Shown: piece after piece, positions 35,401 through 46,291 of the stretch
How the letters are laid out: the number at the start of each line of letters is the position of its first letter
How positions within the stretch are numbered: the stretch's first letter is position 1
NCBI GenBank assembly: GCA_011033025.1
Contig: WFMF01000102.1
Span: forward strand, 420,156-484,155
DNA from: Beroe forskalii
Taxonomy: Eukaryota; Ctenophora; Nuda; Beroida; Beroidae
Length of the DNA: 64,000 bases
Reading direction: 5' to 3'
Notes under the pieces: model-generated
Database searches by the model: none
What the model saw: only the letters and a program-made list of their open reading frames with translations
Told to the model about the DNA's origin: nothing
Translations under genes and position numbers: made by a program

Positions 35401-38400
35401 AAGAACTTCATCAACAATTGGTCATCTTGATGACGAAGATACAATAACACTAACTTCTAGTTTCGACACAGAAGAACTCGTGTTGCACCCAAAAATCAGC
35501 ACCAATTTTTTTAATGAATGCAATTGTGCAAGGTAATTGAAATGAGCCCTAGTATAATTGCACATGCACTAAACATATTACGAACTTCAGTTCAAGGATT
35601 ATTTAATTATTTCAATCCACCATAAACAATGGTTCTCAATATGTAACACTCTGAGATGGTTGCTGGAGTGTGCGTGATTTTTCTTGTGCTCTGCAAAAAG
35701 GTTAAGCAGTAAACGCATTTGTCTCGCAACTTGCAGGGCTTGCAACTCTATTTTGTAATTTATTCATGCAGTGAATACTGAATACTGGAGTTTAGCAATT
35801 TTTGTCGAATAATTCTTTGAACTATTTTTTTTTTTTATTTTGAAGGTTTTACTTCTATTCCAACAGCTGTAACAGCCAATGACAGGAATCGAAGGATTCA
35901 AGTATAATCAAGCCAGTGACGGTTAAGGAAGTGTAATCCATACTTTCATCGCCCGAGACTTCGCTGCAATGGGCAGCTCCTCATTTAACCCTCCCGCACA
36001 GTTTCCTGTACGCTCGGCTGAGTGAACCGTGTGGCTGCTTAGGTGAGAATCCTCACCCTTAGCACGATAGGCAGGGCCGGGAATCGAACCACCAACCTCT
36101 CGATTGAAAGTACGACGCCTTAACCACTGCGCTACCTGGCCTATAAATCTAGTTTCGACTGTTGTCACGAATTTGAACCCTTTCTATGAAATGAATCTAA
36201 TGGAAGTGCCTCATGTTGCCTTTTTTTTCACGTTACGAACCCAACAATTCCAGTTATGTTTCCCGAGTTATCTGTTGAAAGTTTCATTGAAAATTCATTG
36301 TTGCACAAAAACTCCAAATAACATCTCAAAGGAGTTGTCATGTCGGCAATCAACGTCACAAAACAATCAAAGAAGCGAGACATGACTGGGGGTGTTTTCC
36401 AGCTGCTAAAGTTCTCACGTCTCCTAGGGACACTGCTGCTGACCTTTGTAGGACTTATACCGAACAGACACAGGAACACGCTTATCATGTACTAAATGTG
36501 ACAAAATGAAGAGACAGTGTTGAAGTGAGACTTCACTCTCCAACAGGAGAGAGGTCCTATGTGCCGGAGAAAAAGGAGGATGCACAAGCGGTGTATGTTC
36601 GATCATGGTGATTTGTGCGAATCTGTTATGATTTTCGGCTCAGATTGAATTTTTAAATGGAATTTATAATCATTGATTGTAATGGCTTTGAATTTATCAT
36701 TGCATCCTTGCTTGTACCCCGAAATATATATTTGTTTTGATAGTTGAGAAATGGAGGAATAATATGCATCTAATCTGACAGACCGACGAACCCTCACTCA
36801 CCAATCTTCACAGTTTTGTTCTGCGTAAGGAAGACGTTCTTGCACTTGAGGTCCCTGTGCAACATCTTCTGGGAGTGAATGTACTGTACTGCCATGAGGA
36901 GTTGTACCAACCAGTCTAGAACTTGGGGTTGGGGGACCCGTTCACCCCGTGACTTCCAGCCTTTTAACTCCTTGTCCATATCACCCATCTGAAAATAGGG
37001 GAGTTCGAATAAATTATAATTTTATCTTTATTGCGCAATGCGTGTCGAATTTCAATATTCAATGTTGAAATGAAGCTAGTAAAGCTATTGTACCCGCTGC
37101 ACTTCATTCAGTGATGTAAATAATGATGAGATGTCAACGTGTGAATGTGAACACAAAAAGTCGACCACGCCAGGACTCGAACCTGGAATCTCCTGCGCCG
37201 GAAACAGGCGCCTTAGCCATTAGGCCACGCGGCCGCACACTCATTTGCAAAATGTTGCGAATACATTCTCGCAGCAATTGCAACATAGTCCAGTGACAGC
37301 GCTGGATTGACTGGATTTAATGACTCGAGAATCATGAAACGAAACGATTTGCCAGAAGAAACTTACTTGGCAAAACTCCATTACAATGTAGAACGATTCT
37401 TCATTGACAAAGCTTTCAAACATCCGCACAATGTTGTGATGATTCAACTGAAATTAGTGATGTCACAATTACGCCACCTGCATGACGAATTAGCAAATCA
37501 TAAACATTAAATATGACTAATTAATGAGCTCATATTTTTTGAAAAGTTAATTTCTGGCGCACTAGCTGCAGACAATTTAGCTGCTTTTCGTACAACAGCG
37601 CTGTAAAAACTAGCAATCAGAAGATGATTCCGTGGGTTGGATGCAAATTGGGAAAATCCGCGCGCGCTCGATATATGCAATTCTGTAGAATGAAGTTGGG
37701 AAAATTTTACCAATTTCTTAAAAGTGACTAAGACTGATAGAGTATGATTGAAAAGACGGATTAGAATATCATTGAATAGATGATGGTTGATTGGTAAAGC
37801 CACTTTAAAGGAGACTTAGCCGTTTTAGGATGCCAGATTGAGGCAAAATACCGAAAACATTAACCCAATTTGATTTGTATCGACTAACATTTATTCAAAG
37901 ACATCTAAAGAAAAGGTCCGTGTATTTTCAGCCAAAATTGAATCATTTCACTTTCAAAAGTCGGGCTGAAAATTGCTTTATTTTTCCCAAAATGGATGCA
38001 TCCAAGTGCGAAATTTGGTCTGAGAAAAAGTGGATGCATTTTCCCAAAATTGGGAAAATGGCTTTTTAGCCTGTTTAATGCACTGAAAATGATTCCAAAT
38101 GGTTGGAATATGTTTGTATAGATGATACACGAGTCCTAGGACCGTTTTTGGAAAATTTGGCCATCACTGAGAGCCGATATGGGCGAAAAGGCCGAAAAAA
38201 GCCGAAAATTAAAATTGCTCAAAATTGATTTCTATCGACTCAAATGTGTTTATAAACATCCTAGAAGTCATTCTGCGTCGTTTTCCGGGTGAAAATTGCT
38301 TTATTTTTCCCAAAAATGGATGCATCCAAGTGCGAAATTTGGTCTGAGAAAAAGTGGATGCATTTTCCCCAAAATTGGGAAAATGGCTTTTAGCCTGTTT

Positions 38401-41091
38401 AATGCACTGAAAATGATTCCAAATGGTTGGAATATGTTTGTATAGATGATACACGAGTCCTAGGACCGTTTTTGGAAAATTTGGCCATCAGTGAGAGCCG
38501 ATATGGGCGAAAAAGGCCGAAAAAAGCCGAAAATTAAAATTGCTCAAAATTGATTTCTATCGACTCAAATGTGTTTATAAACATCCTAGAAGTCATTCTG
38601 CGTCGTTTTCCGGGTGAAAATTGCTTTATTTTTCCCAAAAATGGATGCATCCAAGTGCGAAATTTGGTCTGAGAAAAAGTGGATGCATTTTCCCAAAATT
38701 GGGAAAATGGCTTTTTAGCCCGTTTAATGCACTGAAAATGATTCCAAATGGTTGATATATGTTTGTATAGATGATACACGAGACCTAGGACCGTTTTTGG
38801 AAAATTTGGCCATCACTGAGAGCCGATACTGGCGAAAAAAACCAAAAAAGCCGAAAATTAAAATTGCTCAAAATTGATTTCTATCGACTCAAATGTGTTT
38901 ATAAACATCCTAGAAGTCATTCTGCGTCAAAGCCGGGTGAAAATTGCTTTATTTTTCCCAAAAATGGATGCATCCAAGTGCAAAATTTGGTCTGAGAAAA
39001 AGTGGATGCATTTTCCCAAAATTGGGAAAATGGCTTTTTAGCCTGTTTATTGCACTGAAAATGATTCCGAATGGTTGATATATGTTTGTATAGATGATAC
39101 ACGAGTCCTAGGACCGTTTTTGGAAAATTTGGCCATCACTGAGTGCCGATATGGGCGAGAAAGGCCGAAAAAAGCCGAAAATTAAAATTGCTCAAAATGG
39201 ATTTCTATCGACCCAAATGTGTTTATAAACATCCTAGAAGTCATTCTGCGTCGTTTTCCGGGTGAAAATTGCTTTATTTTCCCAAAATGGATGCATCCAA
39301 GTGCGAAATTTGGTCTGAGAAAAAAGTGGATACATTTTCCCAAAATTGGGAAAATGGCTTTTTAGCCTGTTTAATGCACTAAAAATTATTCCAAATTGGT
39401 TGGAATATGTTTGTAGAGATGATACACGAGTCCTAGGACCATTTTTGCAACATTTTGCCGTCACCTACAGCCGATATGGGCGAAAAAGGCCGAATAAAGG
39501 CCGAAAAAAGCCGAAAATTAAATTTGCCCAAATTTTCCAAAAAACGGTCCTAGGACTCGTGTATCATTTATAAAAACATATTCCAACCATTTGGAATCAT
39601 TTTCAGTGCATTAAACAGGCTAAAAAGCCATTTTCCCAATTTTGGGAAAATGCATCCACTTTTTCTCAGACCAAATTTCGCACTTGGATGCATCCATTTT
39701 GGGAAAAATAAAGCAATTTTCACCCGGAAAACGACGCAGAATGACTTCTAGGATGTTTATAAACACATTTGAGTCGATAGAAATCAATTTTGAGCAATTT
39801 TAATTTTCGGCTTTTTCGGCCTTTTTCGCCCATATCGGCTCTCAGTGATGGCCAAATTTTCCAAAAACGGTCCTAGGACTCGTGTATCATCTATACAAAC
39901 ATATTCCAACCATTTGGAATCATTTTCAGTGCATTAAACAGGCTAAAAAGCCATTTTCCCAATTTTGGGAAAATGCATCCACTTTTTCTCAGACCAAATT
40001 TCGCACTTGGATGCATCCATTTTTGGGAAAAAATAAAGCAATTTTCACCCGGAAAACGACGCAGAATGACTTCTAGGATGTTTATAAACACATTTCAGTC
40101 GATAGAAATCAATTTTGAGCAATTTTAATTTTCGGCTTTTTTCGCCCATATCGGCTCCCAGTGATGGCCAAATTTTCCAAAAACGGTCCTAGGACTCGTG
40201 TATCATCTACACAAACATATTCCAACCATTTGGAATCATTTTTAGTGCATTAAACAGGCTAAAAAGCCATTTTCCCAATTTTGGGAAAATGCATCCACTT
40301 TTTCTCAGACCAAATTTCGCACTTGGATGCATCCATTTTTGGGAAAAATAAAGCAATTTTCACCCGGAAAACGACGCAGAATGACTTCTAGGATGTTTAT
40401 AAACACATTTGAGTCGATAGAAATCAATTTTGAGCAATTTTAATTTTCGGCTTTTTTCGGCCTTTTTCGCCCATATCGGCTCTCAGTGATGGCCAAATTT
40501 TCCAAAAACGGTCCTAGGACTCGTGTATCATCTATACAAACATATTCCAACCATTTGGAATCATTTTCAGTGCATTAAACAGGCTAAAAAGCCATTTTCC
40601 CAATTTTGGGAAAATTTTCCCAATTGCATCCAAGTGCATCCAATTTGCATCCATTTTCACGGAATCATGAACTCCTAGCAATAGCTCGCGCGTTACGTCG
40701 ATATATCGATCTGATATCTCGGAGCAATTCTGTTCGTCTGGAGTCAACCGACCTTCACAATGGCTTAAAAAGTTTGATATTTGCTGATAGGTCATAACAT
40801 GATCTTCACATGATAGAAGTTTCATAAGAAGTTGAAAAGATATTTTCAAATGAATCAGATCAAATAACCTTTGATAACAGGTTTGCCTCGCGATCAACAG
40901 ACTGCGTCTCATGCTCGTTCATTTCGCTGATACATATCTCCTTCAACACCTTCCTGAAACAGAAAATATTTAGTTTCACAGATCACGACATAACGTTTTA
41001 AGTGATTCAGACAAGAATTGCACCTGTTTTACTTGCTTACGGGCGCTGAAGTTCCCTCCCCGGGCTTGACACCATGACCAACCAAATTTGC
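32466..41091 (-). CDS. NEK: NIMA-related kinase (NEK1/4/5-like), left copy, nine exons, 5' end unresolved
   Basis: Exons 41033-41091 (tentative), 40869-40953, 37367-37447, 36802-36988, 34975-35098, 34669-34815, 34332-34526, 34027-34199 and 32466-33904. Seen: VLKEI (ATP-site Lys), [11 protein letters not shown], the catalytic [20 protein letters not shown], then a basic coiled-coil tail ([14 protein letters not shown]) and a long acidic, Ser-rich tail ending in a predicted helical FKRIYKYLE...LEKQELL block like NEK1-family C-termini. Such kinases act in mitosis and cilia. A standard glycine loop is not seen; GHGVKPGEG in the tentative exon is poor. The donor after exon 34332-34526 reads AG/AC instead of AG/GT, so splicing there is doubtful. 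The SINE, tRNA and 324-bp satellite lie in its introns. Confidence 0.87.
35905..36141 (-). mobile_element. tRNA-derived SINE
   Basis: The minus-strand head GGCCAGGTAGCGCAGTGG has an RNA polymerase III A box (TAGCGCAGTGG) and, about 45 bases on, a B box (GGTTCGATTCC). The tRNA-like fold is degenerate in the anticodon stem. An unrelated body follows to about 35905 (CTCGGGCGATGAAAG, TGGATTACACTTCC). It is inserted in a NEK intron. Confidence 0.85.
37163..37234 (-). tRNA. tRNA-Arg (CCG)
   Basis: The 72-nt minus-strand sequence folds as a full cloverleaf. The acceptor GGCCGCG pairs with CGTGGTC, the anticodon stem CCTGT with GCAGG, and the T stem CCAGG with CCTGG around TTCGAGT. The loop TTCCGGC puts CCG at positions 34-36. 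A box TGGCCTAATGG and B box GGTTCGAGTCC are present. It sits in a NEK intron on the same strand. It could seed SINEs, but the intact fold argues for a gene. Confidence 0.85.
37860..40620. repeat. 324-bp satellite, about five direct then about four inverted copies, in a NEK intron
   Basis: The marker CCTAGGACCG recurs near 38135, 38459, 38785, 39108 and 39432 (period 323-326). After a switch near 39535 the reverse complement runs at about 39550, 39872, 40188 and 40513. Each unit holds two palindromes, TTTTCCCAAAATTGGGAAAA and TGGATGCATCCA. Copies are nearly identical. ORFs here are translations of the repeat. Confidence 0.92.
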
Positions 41092-41734
41092 CTAAAATGT
41101 ATTCGTAATGAAATAAAGGCATTAAGATGAGGATAACTTAAGATATTTATTTCTCTCAGTTGCTAAGAGACCATTAACTAATAAGTTAATGAAACGTTGC
41201 CTTTTCAAGATTACTTTCGAACGAGGTTGCTTCTATTTCATTTATTTATTCAATTTTATACCAACATTTATGAAAATCGCGTAAATTATGGAGCTGAACT
41301 ATAAAATTGATTCAACAAACAAATTGATTTTATATCGACAATGAACTGGGTGATGACTTAACGCCATTTGCAAGGGCATGTCGAATGGTTTGTCTAAAAC
41401 AATATGCACATTACCAATAACAATGTGAACAATAGCAACAACTGTAACAGTCATGGTTTCTTTGTTTGTTAAATTGTTAGTTGAACAGATGCTATGTCAG
41501 TGATGGCATAGACGGTTTAGTATTATCATGGACGCTAACTTAGCACACCGGGTCCCATCTGTTCTTGTCCATACTTTCGGCATTCATAGTTTCCTGACTT
41601 TAAGGCCATTTTACGTAAGCGTTATGCAATGATGATTTGATATTGAGTTAGAGATCGTTGGTCCAGCCCCCGGCTAAATATTTCACAACTGTAACAACAA
41701 CTTATGTAATTGGGCGGGAAGCGGAGTAGTAGAA
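41092..41734. other. Upstream of the first visible NEK exon, nothing recognised
   Basis: AT-rich. A first kinase exon or promoter should lie here or beyond, but I cannot identify it. Confidence 0.35.
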
Positions 41735-42174
41735 TAAACTTGAACACAAAATAAAAAGCCGTCATTATAGGGATATTTCTACATATGCTTTATGTCATTT
41801 TCAATCTGAATTTAGATTTATTATACAATGCTAACAAGCGAATATATAATAGTTATTGTCTACAAGCACGCTGAAGATGATCTTTTAAACTGGTAAATTT
41901 AAACTAGACGACCTTACACACAAAATCACATTAGATAATAATTTATTAATTTCTTGTTGGTTTGCTACGTTACATATTTTGTGATTTTGTGTGTAAGGTC
42001 GTCTAGTTTAAATTTACCAGTTTAAAGATAATGTTTGTGTGCTTGTAGGCAATAACTATTATATATTCGCTTGTTAGCATTGTATAATAAATCTAAATTC
42101 AGGTTGAAAATGGCATAAAGCATATGTCGAAATATCCCTATAATGACGGCTTTTTATTTTGTGTTCAAGTTTAA
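41735..42174. mobile_element. MITE/foldback element, about 197-bp near-perfect arms
   Basis: It begins TAAACTTGAACACAAAATAA and ends in the mirror image GTTCAAGTTTA. Arms match almost base for base up to TTACACACAAAATCACA around a loop of about 50 bp (41932-41980). A few differences (CTACA/GTCGA, a CGCTGAAGATG stretch) mark age. The target duplication is not clear. Confidence 0.88.
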
Positions 42175-43644
42175 ACTTATGTAATATTAGTATATCGCTT
42201 GATTATGGAATCTAAAACTTTTCAGGGTTAGATGTTTGAAACATCCTCAAAAACACTTATCACTTTTAAATTTGAAATTGAATTGTTAAAAACTTAGTAT
42301 TGCATTTGTCCAGAAAACTAGCCATAACCCGTAAGAATTATCATAATTATTGCACATTATTACACATGCGCAATGTGCAATTAAAGTGCATCCTACGTTT
42401 GGAATTCTGAAACTCAGTGTTTCGCAATTCTGCCCGGAAAAGGTTTTTTGAACGAAACTGGTCAAGTGGTAACCACTGAACTAGAAGTATAGAGTGACTG
42501 ATTGCAAGAATTAAGTCGTTGAAAACCCGTTAAATAAAATTTTCCTTTAATTCGATAAAATCAAATGCTTCTGGCATGTGTCGATTTCAAAATTTCTCTC
42601 ACGAAATTTGACGATTTCGGACTTACAGTACAAAGTGACTACTGAAATCATACTCAACCATCTAGATCATTTTGTTGACTATAGAAATATAGAAATTTAA
42701 GAGGTGTACTGTATACCTGTATACAGTACGCATAGTACAGATAATAACTTAATAACATGCTCCATAAGCCAGCATACAGTGTATAATATAGGTAAGATAT
42801 AATGACCTTGAAGTTACTACAGGCAATTACGTACACTTTGAGTGTACAAAATACGGGACATGCTGGGGACAAAATACCATGATGAGGCAAGATGTCGACA
42901 TTTTATGTACACCCATGCAACAAGGTCAGTGTCAATTGTTTCTCTTGTTTAGCGAGGTGGTGTGAAGTGAATTGGTGTTTGACGGAGTAGCGTCACAGAA
43001 AAGTAGTATCAGGGTTACCATGACAACGTGAACTGTCCAGAGATAGAGTTCACAATGTACTACTAAGTCTAATACTTTATGAGTACTAGAATTTATAATC
43101 GTATATGTATACTGCTTACTCACATTATGATAATTTTATGACTTGTGTGTACACTGTAAGTGCTTTAGAAAGTATAGGGTAAGAGTAATGAATATAGAAC
43201 TTATTGTAATAGGGTACAGGGTCATTCATAAAGGACGTCCGCAAAATTTCGGCTATTTTAGACCCCTCCATCCCCTTGTCCGCAAACATTCGCAACCTAG
43301 AATACCCCCCCTCCGGACGTCCATTTTCATTGAAAATCTTTTGTGTCATCAGTTCTATGCCTGGTGTGTAGAATAGGGATTTCTTCGTCAATTTAATCAG
43401 AAATAGGACGAGTAGAGTGGTTACGAACATCTTCAATGTCGTGTTCTTGTGATATTTCAATGAATATATCATTCATCATAGTCATACATTCTGAGAAGTT
43501 TATTGGTTAGAACATACAACTGACACGCAACATATTCATATCACTAAGCTCTTATCTTAGCTAAATCTATAAATAATTGAATTAAATTAATCTATTGGAA
43601 AATGCAATGCTGAATATATTATACGATAATCTACTGTCTGCTAT
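42175..43644. other. Intergenic, with a GACGTCC-type repeat fragment
   Basis: No gene recognised. 43200-43340 carries AAAGGACGTCCGCAAAATTT and CCTCCGGACGTCCATTTTCA separated by C-rich tracts, which looks like an old repeat terminus with internal symmetry. Confidence 0.4.
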
Positions 43645-46090
43645 CTGACCCCCCCCCACTGACCCCCCACTGACCCCTGGTGAACCCCTTACTGACCCCC
43701 CCTGGTGACCCCTGGTAATTGATTGACACTTTGATGACTTTGCTGATTCCTTATTAACCCCTGACCTCTTCTGAGACCCCAGGACTCGAGCCTTTGAGCT
43801 GACCACTTCTGATCGCACTTAATGATATATCAAAAAGCATTTAAAATAGCACCAGCCCTATAATGACGCTTTATTGGTCAATTGCCACTCGATCAAGGCA
43901 CCCTAAACGCACGCTCAAAACATAAACGAGTCAGTTATATTTTTCATGTTCGTTATGTTATTCTGTTATTCAAGTCAGTCAAATAAGTCAGGACAGTCAC
44001 GTTAGTCAAGTTATTCAAGTCATTCAAGTCAGTTCTGTCAGTCAGGTCAGTCAGGTCGGTCAAGTTGGTCAAGTTAGTCAAGCCAAATTAGTCAAGCCAC
44101 TCAAGTCAAGTTACTTTGATCAAGTCATGTCATGTCAGTCATGTCAGTCATAGTCAGTCATAGTCATGTCAGTCATGTCAGTCATGTCAGTCATGTCAGT
44201 CATGTCAGTCACTTGAGTGGCTTGACTAATTTGGCTTGACTAACTTGACCAACTTGACCGACCTGACTGACCTGACTGACAGAACTGACTTGAATGAATT
44301 GAATAACTTGACTAACGTGACTGTCCTGACTTATTTGGACTGACTTGAATAACAGAATAACATAACGAACATGAAAATATAACTGACTCGTTTATGTTTT
44401 GAGCGTGCGTTTAGGTGCCTTTGATCGAGTGGCAATTGACCAATAAAGCGTCATTATAAGGCTGAGTGCTATTTTAAATGCTTTAAAACATTCATGATAT
44501 ATGTTAGAATTATGATCAGGAAGTGGTCAGTAGGGGGTCAGTAGGGGGTCAGTAGGAGTTCACCAGGGGGTCACCAGGGGGTCACCAGGGGTTCACCAGG
44601 GGGTCAGCAGGGGGTCAATAGGGGGTCAGCAGGGGGTCAGTAGGGGGTCAGTCTTACTTTCCAAAATGGTTTTTCCTCCCATTAGCAGCATGTAAAATCC
44701 TCCCAGTAAATTTAAATTGAATTTCTAACTAGTGATGCCTACTGAAACAAGTGTAAATCCAGTATCGGTATGCGGGATTGCGGGGGTCTGGGGGCAGTAG
44801 CCCCCATAAGCCAGACGTTTTCAATAGATTAAATTTTCACCTCAATAGGATTTTCACTCTCATTTAGACTAAAAATACTGAATAATTTCAAGTATTTATC
44901 CCGTTTTTAAAATGAAGAATTTTCATATAAAGATGACAATGAAATCCAGTAAGCAGGGGTCTGGGGGCGGCAGTCCCCAGAAGCTGGACGTTTTTAACCA
45001 AATTGCCATATCAATAGGATTTTAACTCTTATTTCAGTCGAATTTCAAAGCATTTGCTTGGCCCGTAGGCTGTATTTGAAATGAAAAATATTTACAGAGA
45101 TGATAATGAAATCCAGTAGGCAGGGGTCTGGGGGCGGCAGCCCCCAGAAGCTGGACATTTTCAACGTAATAGAATTGTCATCTCAATAAGATTTTAACTC
45201 TTATTTAAGCCTAATTCCAAAGTATTTGACCGTTATTTATGATGAAAAATGTCTACAGAGATGAAAATTAAATCTAGTGAGCAGGGGTGTGGGGGCAGCA
45301 GCCCCCAGAAGCCAGAAAGTTTGGCCTGTAGGCCGTATTCGAAACGGAATATGTCTGTACATATTATATAGGAATGAAATCCAAAAGGCGGGGGTCTGGG
45401 GGCGGCAGCCCCCAGAAGCTGAATGTTTTCAACCGAATAGAATTTAGATCACAATAGGATTTTAACCATAATGTCAGTTTCATTTCAAAGTATTTTGCCC
45501 TTGTTAATGATGAAAAACGTCAGGGAAAATGAAAATCAAATGTAGTGAGCTATTAAGCAGGAGTCTTGGGCAGCCCCCAGAAGCCAGGCATTTTGAACAA
45601 TAAACTGAATTGTAGCCCCGATAGGATTTTTACTCTTATTTGTTCTTGTAGACAAAAATTGCCCAATTAAATTCAGCACATGTTCTGATATGGAAGTAGT
45701 GATGGGATGAAGATTTCAATCATATAGGAAGTTCTCTTTTTGTACTGAATATTTAATTCATAGCTTTAACACGTGCATTAGTTAGGTAACTTCTGTATGC
45801 ATTTTACTGAAATAATTTCTCAGATCGCAACTTAGTGTAAATTTTCTGGAAAATTTTCAAAAAAAATATTTTTTGGCAATTTCACAAAATCCTCCCAGTA
45901 TCAAAAAAATTCCTCCCATTAGCACTGCTAACCGTGCTAACCGTATATGGAAACGAAGGGGTCAGTAGGGGTTCACCAGGGGGTCACCAGGGGGTCAGTA
46001 GGGGTTCACCAGGGGGTCAGTAGGGGGTCAGCAGGGGGTCAGCAGGGGGTCAGTAGGGGGTCAGCAGGGGGTCAGCAGGGGGTCATTGGT
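43645..46090. mobile_element. Foldback element FB-2, arms near-identical, with nested insertion
   Basis: Arms 43720-44107 and about 44211-44600 are mirror images with few differences over about 390 bp (for example GTTATTCTGTTATTCAAGTC and AGTCACGTTAGTCAAGTTAT with their complements). The centre is (ATGTCAGTC)n. The ends are arrays of GGGGGTCAGTA and GGGGTTCACCA. Outer-arm words match FB-1 (GACCACTTC.TGATC, CGATCAA.GCACCCTAAACG, AATGACG.TTTA.TGGTCAAT). A block at 44661-45950 interrupts the right end array, which resumes at 45950-46085. Confidence 0.87.
44661..45950. repeat. Nested tandem array of about 170-bp units with CTGGGGGCGGCAGCCCCCAG hairpin
   Basis: GGGGTCTGGGGGC..CAGCCCCCAGAAGC recurs near 44784, 44957, 45123, 45284, 45390 and 45560, each followed by AT-rich CTCAATAGGATTTTAACTCT. 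The edges carry the words CCTCCCATTAGCA and AATCCTCCCAGTA in opposite order. One unit of the same motif is inside the element at 2759. Confidence 0.85.
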
Positions 46091-46291
46091 ATACTTTCAT
46101 ACGACCTTAAGATCTATTATACCCCTCACAAGCTTGTTTTAGTGACCGTGCACTAGTGAATGATGGACTGCAGTCTATCAGTCACTACTGCAATAGATCT
46201 AAATAAGAGTAATGAATAAATATTGGGCTGGCGATTTGAATGAATGGTAATTATGTGCAATTAAGTCTGCTTAACGTGTAACATTTTTCAG

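Noticed and set aside
35923..36168. 81-codon ORF with VAQWLRRR
   Set aside because: It is the reading of the tRNA-derived SINE head and body.
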